Assembly (NCBI RefSeq): GCF_025377685.1
Contig: NZ_JACEHK010000017.1
Location: 62,001 to 126,000, forward strand
Source of the DNA: Anaerobacillus sp. CMMVII
GTDB lineage: Bacteria; Bacillota; Bacilli; Bacillales; Anaerobacillaceae
DNA: 64,000 bases
Reading direction: 5' to 3'
Shown here: positions 15,118 to 23,933 of the stretch, piece after piece
Position numbering within the stretch: position 1 is the stretch's first letter
Layout of the letters: each line of letters begins with the position of its first letter
Position numbers and translations under genes: made by a program
Notes under the pieces: model-generated
What the model was told of the DNA's origin: nothing
What the model saw: the letters and a program-made list of their open reading frames with translations, nothing else
The model's database searches: none

Positions 15118-16776
15118 ATGGAGAATAAATCGAGCAGTTCAAATTTTATTAAACATATCGTCGTGGAAGACTTAAAAGCTGGAAAGTACAATGAAATTGT
15201 CACGCGCTTTCCACCAGAGCCGAACGGATACTTACATATTGGACATGCAAAATCAATCGTACTTAATTTTGAATTGGCAGACGAGTTTAAAGGAAGAACA
15301 AATTTACGCTTTGATGACACAAATCCTGTAAAAGAAGATGTGGAATTTGTTGAGTCTATTAAAGAAGATGTAAAATGGCTAGGGTTTGAATGGGATGGCC
15401 TATTTTTTGCGTCTGATTACTTTGATACGATGTATGAAAAAGCAGTTCTTTTGATTAATAAAGGACTAGCTTATGTTGAGGATCTTTCACAGGAAGAAAT
15501 TCGCGCCTACCGTGGAACGCTTACTGAGCCAGGAAAAGAAAGTCCATCTAGAACTCGTTCAGTTGAGGAGAACCTAGATCTTTTTGAACGAATGAAAAAT
15601 GGAGAATTTCAAAATGGAGAGAAAGTTCTCCGTGCAAAAATCGACATGGCTTCACCGAATATTAACTTACGAGATCCAGTCATTTACCGGATCTCCCATG
15701 CAACACACCATAATACTGGTGACAAGTGGTGCATTTATCCGATGTATGCGTTTGCTCACCCATTAGAGGATGCGATCGAAGGTGTCACTCATTCGATTTG
15801 TACGTTAGAGTTCGAAGACCAACGTCCGTTTTATGACTGGGTCGTTGAGCAATGTGAGATGGAAGCAACGCCACGTCAATATGAGTTTGCGCGCTTAAAC
15901 TTAACTAATACAGTAATGAGCAAACGAAAGCTGAAGCAGTTCGTCGATGAGAAAATTGTTGATGGCTGGGACGATCCACGGATGCCAACAATTTCAGGCT
16001 TAAGAAGAAAAGGTTATACACCTGAGGCAATTCGAACGTTCTGTCGTGAAATCGGCGTTTCTCGTGCCTTTAGTACGGTTGATGAGCAAATGCTTGAGCA
16101 TTTCATTCGTGAAGACTTGAAGTTAAAAGCACCACGAACAATGGCTGTATTAGCTCCACTAAAAGTTGTCATTACCAACTATCCTGAAGGACAAGTGGAA
16201 TGGCTTGACGCAGAAGTGAATCCTGAAAACGAAGAAATGGGTACGCGCCAAATTCCATTTTCTCGCGAAATTTATATTGAGCAAGAAGACTTTATGGAAG
16301 ATCCACCAAAGAAATACTTCCGTTTATTCCCGGGAAATGAGGTTCGCTTAAAGCATGCGTATTTCATTAAATGTGAGGAAGTTATTAAAGATGAGGCAGG
16401 CAATGTTGTTGAGCTTCGCTGTACGTATGATCCAGAAACGAAGAGTGGTACTGGCTTTACTGGACGTAAAGTTAAAGGGACGCTTCATTGGGTTGAAGCA
16501 ACGCACGCCAAAGAAGTAGAATTTAAACTTTACGAGCCGCTAATTCTTGATGATGCTGGGGATGAAGGGGAAGATAAGAACTTCCTTGATAAGGTTAACC
16601 CTAACTCATTAGAGGTTTTAAAAGGCTATGTTGAGCCAAATATGGCAGATGCTAAAGGCCATGACAAGTTCCAATTCTTTAGACACGGCTATTTCAACGT
16701 TGATCCGAAACAATCGACGAGCGACAACCTTGTCTTTAACCGAATTGTTTCGCTGAAGAGTTCGTTTAAGTTATAA
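15118..16776 (+). CDS. glnS: Glutaminyl-tRNA synthetase
   Basis: Charges tRNA-Gln directly with glutamine and ATP. The 552-residue protein has the class I motif HIGH inside [14 protein letters not shown] (about residues 34-47) and the KMSKS counterpart VMSKRKL at about 266-272. The C-terminal anticodon-binding beta-barrels follow (about 340-552). Start ATG at 15118 follows GAGAAAGG; an upstream in-frame ATG at 15079 falls inside a repeat element and lacks a ribosome binding site. Most Bacilli make Gln-tRNA by the GluRS/GatCAB route and lack GlnRS, so this gene is probably a later gain. Codon use looks ordinary for the window. It stands alone and ends at a strong terminator. Confidence 0.95.
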   Translation: MENKSSSSNFIKHIVVEDLKAGKYNEIVTRFPPEPNGYLHIGHAKSIVLNFELADEFKGRTNLRFDDTNPVKEDVEFVESIKEDVKWLGFEWDGLFFASDYFDTMYEKAVLLINKGLAYVEDLSQEEIRAYRGTLTEPGKESPSRTRSVEENLDLFERMKNGEFQNGEKVLRAKIDMASPNINLRDPVIYRISHATHHNTGDKWCIYPMYAFAHPLEDAIEGVTHSICTLEFEDQRPFYDWVVEQCEMEATPRQYEFARLNLTNTVMSKRKLKQFVDEKIVDGWDDPRMPTISGLRRKGYTPEAIRTFCREIGVSRAFSTVDEQMLEHFIREDLKLKAPRTMAVLAPLKVVITNYPEGQVEWLDAEVNPENEEMGTRQIPFSREIYIEQEDFMEDPPKKYFRLFPGNEVRLKHAYFIKCEEVIKDEAGNVVELRCTYDPETKSGTGFTGRKVKGTLHWVEATHAKEVEFKLYEPLILDDAGDEGEDKNFLDKVNPNSLEVLKGYVEPNMADAKGHDKFQFFRHGYFNVDPKQSTSDNLVFNRIVSLKSSFKL

Positions 16777-16853
16777 GATAGAAAAGCGCAAAGCGCCCTA
16801 GGAAAAAGTGTATTGCTTTTTTTCAGAAAGCCTAAAGATAGACATGAAATAAT

Positions 16854-16895
16854 AAAAACCAAGTCTTAGAAGTGTTTCTAAAGACTTGGTTTTTT
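16854..16895 (+). terminator. Strong terminator after glnS
   Basis: AAAACCAAGTCTT and AAGACTTGGTTTT form a 13-bp perfect stem (16855-16867 and 16881-16893) followed by T's. About 78 bases separate it from the glnS stop. Confidence 0.85.
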
Positions 16896-17159
16896 AGTGT
16901 GTTTAGAAGGTCATTTGCTTGCATTAGGAGCGTAGCCGAGCAAGGCTTGGCTCTTCACGTATATCGTGAAGTTTGTAAACTAAATGAGGCAGAGGGATAT
17001 ATACGAAGCAGTAGGTTTTATGCTCGGTTTACTTTATCGACCCAGTTTCGGACTACTTTTCTATTTATGAGCCTGCTCCATTCCTTAGCCTAGGTTCGGA
17101 ATACTTTTCTAATTATTAGCTAGATCCATTCCGAACTTGACTTTAACGGTCAAAATGCA
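16894..17159. repeat. Noncoding region with degenerate 48-bp tandem units
   Basis: No credible gene. End motifs TTAGTGTGTTTA (16894) and AACGGTCAAAATGCA (17145-17159) match the pair at 11171-11314. Between about 17040 and 17140 two units of 48 bp recur, visible as TTCGGAnTACTTTTCTA at 17048 and 17096; on the minus strand the unit reads TAGAAAAGTATTCCGAA. The same unit type is seen at 36541. Each contains an ATTCC/GGAAT-type inverted repeat. Confidence 0.5.
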
Positions 17160-17284
17160 AAAGATATATAATCATATTTTAGCCTACCAAGTCTTGCAGG
17201 GGGGCGGGCCCATCACCCCATGCACAATATCTTAGATAAAACATTGGCATAAAAAGGACGACGCTACAATAGTAATTTACTAAA

Positions 17285-17346
17285 CAACTATGTTTGAAAA
17301 ATACTTTTAAAACATAGTTGACGGATAGGAATTATAGGTGTATTAT
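17285..17346 (+). promoter_or_regulatory. tcyP promoter with an 11-bp inverted repeat running into the -35 box
   Basis: TTGACG (17318-17323) and TATTAT (17341-17346) are 17 bases apart. CAACTATGTTT (17285-17295) is the exact reverse complement of AAACATAGTTG (17310-17320), and the right arm overlaps the first three bases of the -35 box, as an operator would. The spacer also holds GGAATTATA, which resembles part of a CymR site; tcyP is a known CymR target in B. subtilis, but the match here is only partial. Confidence 0.65.
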
Positions 17347-17381
17347 TTGTTAATAAATTCAAAAAATGGAGGGGATAAACG

Positions 17382-18773
17382 TTGACAACCTTATTAATCT
17401 TATTAAACATTGCTATTTTATTAGTAGTTATCGTTGGTTTGTATGTCATGCAAAAGAAACATGTTTCATTTTCTAAGCGGGTATTTACCGCACTCGCGGT
17501 CGGAATTATTTTTGGTCTAATTTTACAATTTGTTTATGATCCAAAATCAGAGGTCATTCAAGTTACATCAGACTGGTTTAGCCTAGTTGGAACAGGTTAT
17601 ATCCGCTTTTTACAAATGATTGTAATGCCATTAATTTTTGTTTCCATTTTAGCTGCGTTTACGAAAATGAAAATCGCATCGAATTTAGGAAAGATCAGTT
17701 TATTAATAATTGGAATGTTGATTGCAACAACTGTCATCTCAGCAGTAGTTGGAATTGGGACAACAATTACTTTTAATTTAGAAGCAATTCAAATTGAACA
17801 GGGGGATGCTGAGCTAGCGCGAGGCGACTCACTAACAAATACGTATAGCAGTAATTTAGAAGGAAAAACATTACCGAACCAAATTTTAGAGCTGTTACCG
17901 CGCAACCCATTCTTAGACTTTACAGGTGCACGTGCAACATCAACGATTGCCGTAGTTATCTTTGCCGTATTCTTAGGAATTAGTTACCTTGGAGTTGCTA
18001 GAAAAGAACCTGAGCATGCCGAAATGTTTAAGAAAATCATCGATAGCGTTTATGCAATTGTGATGCGTGTTGTTACACTAATTCTTCGTTTAACGCCATA
18101 CGGTGTTCTGGCAATTATGACAAGAACCGTGGCAACAAGTGATTTAAATGCAATTTACAGTTTAGGGAAATTCGTTATTGCTTCTTATGTAGCGTTAGGA
18201 ATTATGTTCGTGATCCACTTATTAATCTTAATGGGTGTTGGCTTAAATCCAGTCACATACATGAAAAAGGCCTTCCCAGTATTAGCATTTGCTTTCACTT
18301 CACGTACAAGTGCAGGGGCGCTTCCAATGAACATTGCTACACAAAAGAAATTAGGTGTATCAGATGGAATTGCGAACTTTGCAGGGTCATTTGGTTTATC
18401 GATTGGACAGAATGGGTGTGCCGGTGTATATCCTGCCATGCTAGCGGTAATCATTGCACCGACAGTAGGTATTAATCCGTTAGACCCTGGTTTCCTAGTC
18501 ATGTTACTAGCGATTGTTGCGATTAGTTCATTTGGTGTTGCAGGAGTAGGGGGCGGCGCGACATTTGCAGCGCTACTCGTATTATCAGCCATGGACCTTC
18601 CAATTGCCTTAGCTGGTTTATTAATCTCGGTTGAGCCACTAATTGACATGGGCCGTACAGCATTGAACGTAAGTGGCAGTATGACTGCAGGCCTTGTGAC
18701 AAGTAAAGTAACAGGAGAAATTGATACAGAGGTTTACAAAGACCCAGAACAACAAATTGAAATTTCTGCTTAA
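17382..18773 (+). CDS. tcyP: L-cystine symporter TcyP
   Basis: Sodium- or proton-coupled uptake of cystine across the cytoplasmic membrane; dicarboxylate/amino acid:cation symporter family. The 463-residue length equals that of B. subtilis TcyP. About eight membrane helices and two hairpins; the substrate-site region is seen in FAFTSRTSAGALPMN (about 305-319) and GQNGCAGVYPAMLAV. Start is TTG at 17382 after GGAGGGGA. It stands alone behind its own promoter with a possible operator. Its long paired operator and solitary setting fit sulfur-responsive control. Confidence 0.92.
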   Translation: MTTLLILLNIAILLVVIVGLYVMQKKHVSFSKRVFTALAVGIIFGLILQFVYDPKSEVIQVTSDWFSLVGTGYIRFLQMIVMPLIFVSILAAFTKMKIASNLGKISLLIIGMLIATTVISAVVGIGTTITFNLEAIQIEQGDAELARGDSLTNTYSSNLEGKTLPNQILELLPRNPFLDFTGARATSTIAVVIFAVFLGISYLGVARKEPEHAEMFKKIIDSVYAIVMRVVTLILRLTPYGVLAIMTRTVATSDLNAIYSLGKFVIASYVALGIMFVIHLLILMGVGLNPVTYMKKAFPVLAFAFTSRTSAGALPMNIATQKKLGVSDGIANFAGSFGLSIGQNGCAGVYPAMLAVIIAPTVGINPLDPGFLVMLLAIVAISSFGVAGVGGGATFAALLVLSAMDLPIALAGLLISVEPLIDMGRTALNVSGSMTAGLVTSKVTGEIDTEVYKDPEQQIEISA

Positions 18774-18784
18774 AAATAGAGGGA

Positions 18785-18815
18785 GGCTGACACTAGGGTG
18801 TCAGCCCTTTCTTGG
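18785..18815 (+). terminator. Terminator after tcyP
   Basis: GGCTGACAC at 18785-18793 pairs with GTGTCAGCC at 18798-18806, followed by a T-rich tail. Confidence 0.8.
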
Positions 18816-18841
18816 TTTTTGGCTAGTTTGCCGAATAAATT

Positions 18842-18924
18842 AAAAAGTTGTTCGAATAACTGTAAAAGTTGTTCGAATAACTTCAAAAGTTGTTCGAATA
18901 ACTCAAAAAGTTGTCCGAATAACC
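18842..18924. repeat. Four tandem 21-bp repeats, unit AAAAGTTGTTCGAATAACT
   Basis: Four copies of a 21-bp unit AAAAGTTGTTCGAATAACT plus two variable bases; the last copy has CCG for TCG. Each unit carries an imperfect palindrome GTTGTTCGAATAAC. The array lies between the convergent tcyP and histidinol-phosphatase genes. Because 21 is a multiple of three, both strands translate into heptad-like peptides, but these have no ribosome binding site and I do not call them genes. Confidence 0.85.
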
Positions 18925-18945
18925 CCATATTCCAACCAAACCCAA

Positions 18946-18974
18946 ATAAAAAACCGGGCACTCAGCCCGGTTTA
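18946..18974 (-). terminator. Terminator of the PHP phosphatase gene
   Basis: AACCGGGC at 18952-18959 pairs with GCCCGGTT at 18965-18972; A's at 18945-18953 give the T-run on the minus strand. The stem overlaps the stop codon at 18972-18974. Confidence 0.85.
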
Positions 18975-19787
18975 TCTCAAATTTATCGGTACAAACTTCG
19001 GCTTTCGCTCACGAAACGTTGTAACATACTTAAAACCAGCCTTCCCTAGTAATTCATAGCCTAAATCTAAGTGTTTTCCAACGAAATGTTTGCTGTGAGC
19101 ATCGGTTCCAACCGTGATAATCTCACCGCCAACATCCTTGTAAAGCTTGAGGAACGGTAAATCTGGCAAAGCGCAATCAATCCGATAACGAAATCCGGAC
19201 ATATTTACTTCAATGCCGCGCTCAGTCTCAATTAGAGCTTTAAATGTATCTTCGATGATGTCATAATAATTTTTCCACTTCACGTCCGCCCAATGAGCCT
19301 TAACATAGTGCAAGTAACGCTTTATCAATGTCAGATGACCTAACACATTAAAATCCTTGAACTCCTTAACATATTGATTAATTGTTAAAAAATAAGTCTC
19401 TACAGCCTCGTCTAACGTTTTTTCTTTAAAGTAGTCGCCATTATGTAGATCGAGATCGTCTGCCAAATGAACCGAGCCAATAATAAAATCAAAATAATGA
19501 CTGTTTGCAAACTCCTTATTTTCTAAATGTTTAAAGGGGTGGATCCCAATCTCGACCGCCTTCAAAACCGTTAGCTTCTCGCGATATTTTTCTTGAATTA
19601 CTTCAACCGCTTTAGCGTATTCTTGATAGTCAAAATCAAAAATCAAATCACAGTTTGGATAAAAGTAATCAATATGCTCCGTGAAGGCAATTTCCTTTAC
19701 CCCTGCAGCAATGGCTGCATCACAAGCATCCTCAAGCTTCATTTTTGAATCCGCACTAAATAGCGAATGTACATGATAATCAAACAT
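18972..19787 (-). CDS. hisJ: Histidinol-phosphatase of the PHP family
   Basis: Likely removes phosphate from L-histidinol phosphate in histidine synthesis. The PHP metal-binding motifs are visible: DYHVHSLFSADS at the N-terminus, FTEHIDY at about 36-42, IGSVH at about 104, LGHLTLIKRY at about 145 and GTDAHS at about 230. Length 271 agrees with the HisJ/HisK group. GAGAGG precedes the ATG. No other his genes are near, so a different phosphoester substrate is possible. It shares the strand with the DAO-type oxidoreductase but 73 bp separate them. Confidence 0.82.
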   Translation of the reverse strand: MFDYHVHSLFSADSKMKLEDACDAAIAAGVKEIAFTEHIDYFYPNCDLIFDFDYQEYAKAVEVIQEKYREKLTVLKAVEIGIHPFKHLENKEFANSHYFDFIIGSVHLADDLDLHNGDYFKEKTLDEAVETYFLTINQYVKEFKDFNVLGHLTLIKRYLHYVKAHWADVKWKNYYDIIEDTFKALIETERGIEVNMSGFRYRIDCALPDLPFLKLYKDVGGEIITVGTDAHSKHFVGKHLDLGYELLGKAGFKYVTTFRERKPKFVPINLR

Positions 19788-19860
19788 AATAATAACCCTC
19801 TCCGAAGTGTTTGTTCTATTCTATCACAAATAATACAAAAATTCAGAATGTAGCACGCTA

Positions 19861-21069
19861 TTATCGAAGCCGACGCGTCTGGATATATAAATCTAGATCC
19901 TCGTTCTTCCCAGTAACAATTAGATCCCGGATGATTTTTGCAAGGACCATACTATAGACAGTGCCATTATCACCATAGCCGTAAAGAAAATAACTGTGAG
20001 GATACTCATCATAGATCCCTAGGATCGGCATGCCATCATGCGTACCACCATAGAAAGCACCTAAATAGTACTCGGCTTCAATTTCAATGTTAGGGAATAG
20101 CTTATTGAATTCTTGAACTAATTGGTCGCGCTTATTAAGAATCATCGAGTCGCGGCGATCAACAAATTCCGTTGTTTCGTCGAGACCGCCAAAAATGACT
20201 CGATCATCGTGTGTCGTCCGCATGTAAAAATAAGGCCGCGCTGTTTCCCATATCAGTGTGCGGTTGTACCAAAACTCTTTTAGCGGCTGCGTGACAATCG
20301 CATAGGAGCTAGTAACAGCGGCATTTTTTTCTTTATTAATTTCTAAATTCTCATAGCCAGCAGCGTAAATAATTTTTTTTGCTGTAATTGACCTTTGATC
20401 CGTCGTAAAAAAATGGACCGTACCATCATCCTCATATTTTTTGCGAATTACTTCAGTATGCTCATAAATTCTAACACCGTTCGCCTTTGCTTTTTCTAAT
20501 AATCCATAGTTGAACGCTAACGGATTTAATTCTGCATCATTAAGAGAATAGATAGCTGCAGGCGCCCTAAACGGGTAATGTAGACCTACTTTTTCTTCGT
20601 TGAAAAATTCAACTTGAAAACCATGCTTTTTTAACAGTTGAAACTCTTTCTCGATTTTTTCGACGTCATCTGAAGAACTAGCAAAATAGAGACTATCTCG
20701 TCTCATGAAATGACAATCAGTTGGTAACTTTTTCGCTGCAACCTCAATTTCATTGATTGCTTTTTGGCAAAGCTTAAGATGACGCGTCGAGCGTTCTTCA
20801 CCAAATGTCTGACAAAGTTCAAAAAACATTTTGTCTCCAGAATATTGAATTAAGGCTGTGTTGGTCGTCGTACTTCCTGAGCCAATTTCACGTTTATCAA
20901 CAACAATAATATCTAGATCTCCTTCAGATAAATAATATGCGCATTGTGCGCCAGAACTACCGCCACCAATGATTAAAACGTCACAGGTAACGTCTTCCTC
21001 CAACCGCGGATAGCTTGGTTTATTCGTAATTGTTGTCGGCCAATAAAACTTGCCACTTTGTAAATCCAT
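19861..21069 (-). CDS. FAD-dependent oxidoreductase (DAO family)
   Basis: A 402-residue flavoenzyme of the D-amino acid/glycine oxidase-like family. The FAD dinucleotide fold is CDVLIIGGGSSGAQCAYYL (about 29-47) ending in the acidic IVVDKREIGSGSTTTNTAL stretch. The C-terminal part has GGTHDGMPILG and YGYGDNGTVYS, which fit the second FAD contact. There is no Rieske domain, unlike some relatives. AAGGAG lies upstream of the ATG. Substrate unknown; neighbours give no hint. Confidence 0.8.
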   Translation of the reverse strand: MDLQSGKFYWPTTITNKPSYPRLEEDVTCDVLIIGGGSSGAQCAYYLSEGDLDIIVVDKREIGSGSTTTNTALIQYSGDKMFFELCQTFGEERSTRHLKLCQKAINEIEVAAKKLPTDCHFMRRDSLYFASSSDDVEKIEKEFQLLKKHGFQVEFFNEEKVGLHYPFRAPAAIYSLNDAELNPLAFNYGLLEKAKANGVRIYEHTEVIRKKYEDDGTVHFFTTDQRSITAKKIIYAAGYENLEINKEKNAAVTSSYAIVTQPLKEFWYNRTLIWETARPYFYMRTTHDDRVIFGGLDETTEFVDRRDSMILNKRDQLVQEFNKLFPNIEIEAEYYLGAFYGGTHDGMPILGIYDEYPHSYFLYGYGDNGTVYSMVLAKIIRDLIVTGKNEDLDLYIQTRRLR

Positions 21070-21136
21070 TTAGCTACAACTCCTTAAAAAATTCTCCCTT
21101 ATGTAGTCTCTCCAGTAAAAAATAAAAATTAATCCT

Positions 21137-21482
21137 TTGCTTTAATTGTTAATAAGTAGTAAGATAGGTAGGTTGCTTTCTTTTTATGAATTTCATGGAT
21201 AAAAAATCAATTTTGAGGGAATGAATGAAATGATATGCAACAAAATTAGAAACAATCGTTTCTAATGGGCGGTTATGGGGTTGACTAGATGGAGGATTAA
21301 ATTCTCCCGTGGTAAGTGCTCTGATTTTGGGCACTCTATTTTTATACTTAGTTGTATGAAAGCTAGTTATTCAATGACCTGGTTGTTGTTCATTCAGCAA
21401 CCAGGTGGGGAAGGTTTAGTATGTCAACCTCTTATACCGCCCGTCAGAAGGGATAAAAAAACAATCAAAAGGAGAAATGAAT
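21137..21482 (+). promoter_or_regulatory. Promoter and long structured leader of cshA
   Basis: A candidate sigma-A promoter, TTGCTT (21137-21142) and TAAGAT (21160-21165) with a 17-base spacer, would give a leader of about 310 bases. The leader holds AGAAACAAT/CGTTTCT (near 21247-21263), an AGTGCTC/GGGCACT hairpin near 21315-21337, and ACCTGGTTG/CAACCAGGT (near 21380-21407). Long leaders of RNA helicase genes can be cold- or self-regulated; this is inference. Confidence 0.5.
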
Positions 21483-23009
21483 TTGGCAACTTTTAACGAC
21501 TTTGGTTTAGACCAAAAAATTATTCGCGCAATATCAGATATGGGATTTGAGGAAGCAACACCGATACAAGCTCAAACGATTCCTACAGCAATCGCAGGAA
21601 AAGATTTAATTGGGCAAGCGCAAACAGGAACAGGGAAAACAGCAGCATTTGGTATCCCACTTATTGAAAAAGCTGATACTAGTCAAGCTGATATTCAATC
21701 AGTTATTCTTACACCAACAAGGGAATTAGCAGTTCAAATCGCCGAAGAAATAAACAAAATCGGTCAATACAAAGGTGTAAAAGCATTACCGATTTACGGT
21801 GGGCAAGATATCAGCCGTCAACTTAGAGCATTAAAGCAAAGACCACAAATTGTTGTTGCAACACCAGGACGATTTATGGACCATATGCGTCGTAAAACGA
21901 TTAATCTTCAATCAATTAGTATTGTTGTTCTTGATGAAGCAGATGAAATGTTAAACATGGGCTTTGTTGAAGATATTGAAACAATCTTAAAAGAGGTTCC
22001 TGAATCTCGCCAAACATTGCTGTTCTCAGCAACGATGCCTAAACGTATTCAAGTGCTTGCTCAAAAATTCTTACGTGAGCCTGAATTTATTACCGTAAAA
22101 GCAAAAGAAATGACAGTAGAAAACATTGAACAACAATATATGGAATTAGCAGAAAAGCAAAAGTTTGATGCTCTTTGCCGTATGCTTGATATTCATACAC
22201 CTGATCTTGCGATTGTCTTTGGTCGTACAAAGCGTCGTGTTGATGAGTTATCAGAAGCGCTACTAAAACGTGGCTACATTGCTGAGGGGATCCATGGCGA
22301 TTTAAACCAAGCTAAGCGTGACAGTGTTATTCGTAAGTTTAAAGAATCAACAATCGAAGTACTTGTTGCAACAGACGTAGCAGCTCGTGGGATTGACGTA
22401 AGTGGCGTAACTCACGTTTACAACTTTGATATACCTCAAGACCCTGAAAGCTATGTTCACCGTATCGGTCGTACAGGTCGTGCTGGTAAAACTGGTTTAG
22501 CACTTATGTTTGTAACACCAAGAGAAATTGATCACTTGAAATCAATCGAAAAGATGACGAATCGTAAAATTAATCGTATCAATGTTCCAACTTTTGCTGA
22601 GGCAATTGAAGGACAACAACGCTTAACGATTGATAGGCTGTTAGAAACAATCCAAGAAAAAGAATTCTTAGCTTATAAAAATAGTGCAGAGCAGCTTTTA
22701 GAAGAAGTGGACTCAGTAACACTTGTAGCTGCAGCATTAAAAATGCTTGTTAAAGAGCCAAACACAACGCCTGTTAAAATTACTGGTGAAGCACCTCTTC
22801 GTGCTAAAAAGGCGAAGTTTGACGGTAAAAAAGGCGGCGGCGGTGGAAGTTACCGCGGCGGCAGTGGTGGTGGCGGTAGAGACCGTGACCGTGACAGAAA
22901 TCGCGGCGGCGGTGGTGGCGGCAGTCGTACTCGTAAAGACGGCGAAGGCAGACCACCAAGAAATAATGCAGAACGCAGCTTTAAAAAGCGCAATAGAACG
23001 AAAGCATAA
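21483..23009 (+). CDS. cshA: DEAD-box RNA helicase CshA
   Basis: ATP-dependent RNA unwinding in mRNA decay and cold adaptation. All helicase motifs are present: Q-motif [11 protein letters not shown], Walker A AQTGTGKT (about 47-54), PTRELA, TPGR, DEAD at about 151, SAT, ARGID and [10 protein letters not shown]. After the RecA domains and a dimerisation region comes a glycine- and arginine-rich tail (about 440-505), typical of RNA-binding RGG tails. Best start is TTG at 21483, eight bases after AAAAGGAG; the ATG at 21477 is only two bases from that site. A long leader and a strong terminator frame it as a single-gene unit. Confidence 0.94.
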   Translation: MATFNDFGLDQKIIRAISDMGFEEATPIQAQTIPTAIAGKDLIGQAQTGTGKTAAFGIPLIEKADTSQADIQSVILTPTRELAVQIAEEINKIGQYKGVKALPIYGGQDISRQLRALKQRPQIVVATPGRFMDHMRRKTINLQSISIVVLDEADEMLNMGFVEDIETILKEVPESRQTLLFSATMPKRIQVLAQKFLREPEFITVKAKEMTVENIEQQYMELAEKQKFDALCRMLDIHTPDLAIVFGRTKRRVDELSEALLKRGYIAEGIHGDLNQAKRDSVIRKFKESTIEVLVATDVAARGIDVSGVTHVYNFDIPQDPESYVHRIGRTGRAGKTGLALMFVTPREIDHLKSIEKMTNRKINRINVPTFAEAIEGQQRLTIDRLLETIQEKEFLAYKNSAEQLLEEVDSVTLVAAALKMLVKEPNTTPVKITGEAPLRAKKAKFDGKKGGGGGSYRGGSGGGGRDRDRDRNRGGGGGGSRTRKDGEGRPPRNNAERSFKKRNRTKA

Positions 23010-23026
23010 TTTAAATAACAAAGAAG

Positions 23027-23055
23027 AGCTGGTCCAAGTGGATCAGCTTTTTTTT
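23027..23055 (+). terminator. Terminator after cshA
   Basis: AGCTGGTCC (23027-23035) pairs with GGATCAGCT (23040-23048) with one G-U pair, followed by eight T's. Confidence 0.88.
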
Positions 23056-23129
23056 ACAATGTTGCAAACTTTAATTCGCCTCTGTAAATTAGTAACTAAT
23101 AGGTATTTTGATAAAAGGTGGGAAAGGCA

Positions 23130-23801
23130 TTGAAAAGACTAGAAGCTGTGATCTTCGATTTGGATGGTGTCATCGCAGATACGGTTGAACTATATTACTT
23201 AGCCGGGAAACGGTTAGCTGATGAACTTGAGGTCCAGTATGACCGCGGTTTAAACCAAAAACTTCAAGGGCTAAATCGCTATACCGGTGTAGAGATGATG
23301 TTAGGTGACAAACTTAAAGAATATTCGAGAGAGCAAATCCGTGTATTCGGCGATCAAAAAAGTGATTATTATCGGGAACTAATAGGAACATTATCAGCGG
23401 AGCACATTTTACCAGGGATGAAAGAGTTTCTTGAGGAATTAAAAAAGGCGGGAATAAAAACTGCGATTGCTTCGTCAAGCTCGAATGCTGTTGTCGTTAT
23501 CGAAAAGCTAGGAATAAGTGAACTGATCGACCATATCGTTGATATTACCAAATTGAAAAAAGGAAAACCTGATCCTGAAATATTTGTGACCGCCGCACAA
23601 GCACTGCAAGTACCAGAAGCGAACTGCGTAGCAATTGAAGATGGCGAAGCAGGGTTGTCAGGCATTTTACAAACAGACATTTTTGCCGTAGGAGTTGGAG
23701 AACATAAAGCGATGCAGCAAGCCAATTGGAACGTGTCCAGTACGAAAGAACTTACATTAGATACACTTAGAAAGAAATTAGAGATAAAAAAATCCTCTTA
23801 G
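23130..23801 (+). CDS. pgmB: Beta-phosphoglucomutase
   Basis: Interconverts beta-glucose-1-phosphate and glucose-6-phosphate; HAD superfamily. The nucleophile and acid-base pair are in VIFDLDGVIADT (Asp10, Asp12). Further motifs: SSSS at about 112-115, KGKPDPE at about 143, and AIEDGEAGL at about 165. Length about 223 fits. The TTG at 23130 gives the usual family start MKRLEAVIFDLDG and has AAGGTGG seven bases upstream; a GTG at 23118 is the alternative. In other Firmicutes the gene sits with maltose or trehalose phosphorylases; none is here, but a PfkB sugar kinase follows 132 bp later. Confidence 0.88.
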   Translation: MKRLEAVIFDLDGVIADTVELYYLAGKRLADELEVQYDRGLNQKLQGLNRYTGVEMMLGDKLKEYSREQIRVFGDQKSDYYRELIGTLSAEHILPGMKEFLEELKKAGIKTAIASSSSNAVVVIEKLGISELIDHIVDITKLKKGKPDPEIFVTAAQALQVPEANCVAIEDGEAGLSGILQTDIFAVGVGEHKAMQQANWNVSSTKELTLDTLRKKLEIKKSS

Positions 23802-23933
23802 TTGCTTTTTAGGAAAAAAGAAGGTTGCTTTTGCATTCTTTATTATTAAATTGAGTATTCTGCTTGCATTGCAATCCGCTAACCAATATGGCAACATAAT
23901 ATGAGAATTTATTAGCTAAAGGAGGACGTTAAA

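Noticed and set aside
16872-17093. 73-codon frame after the glnS terminator
   Set aside because: Begins inside the terminator stem and runs through degenerate tandem repeats; no ribosome binding site.
18770-18961. Minus-strand frame with LFEQL-type heptads, and a plus-strand CSNN repeat
   Set aside because: The peptides arise only because the 21-bp DNA unit is a multiple of three; the frames overlap terminators and have no ribosome binding site.
22737-23133. Long open frames on both strands opposite the CshA tail, rich in Thr/Ala or Val/Ala
   Set aside because: They are the translation of the GGC-rich RGG tail codons in other frames; no start signals.
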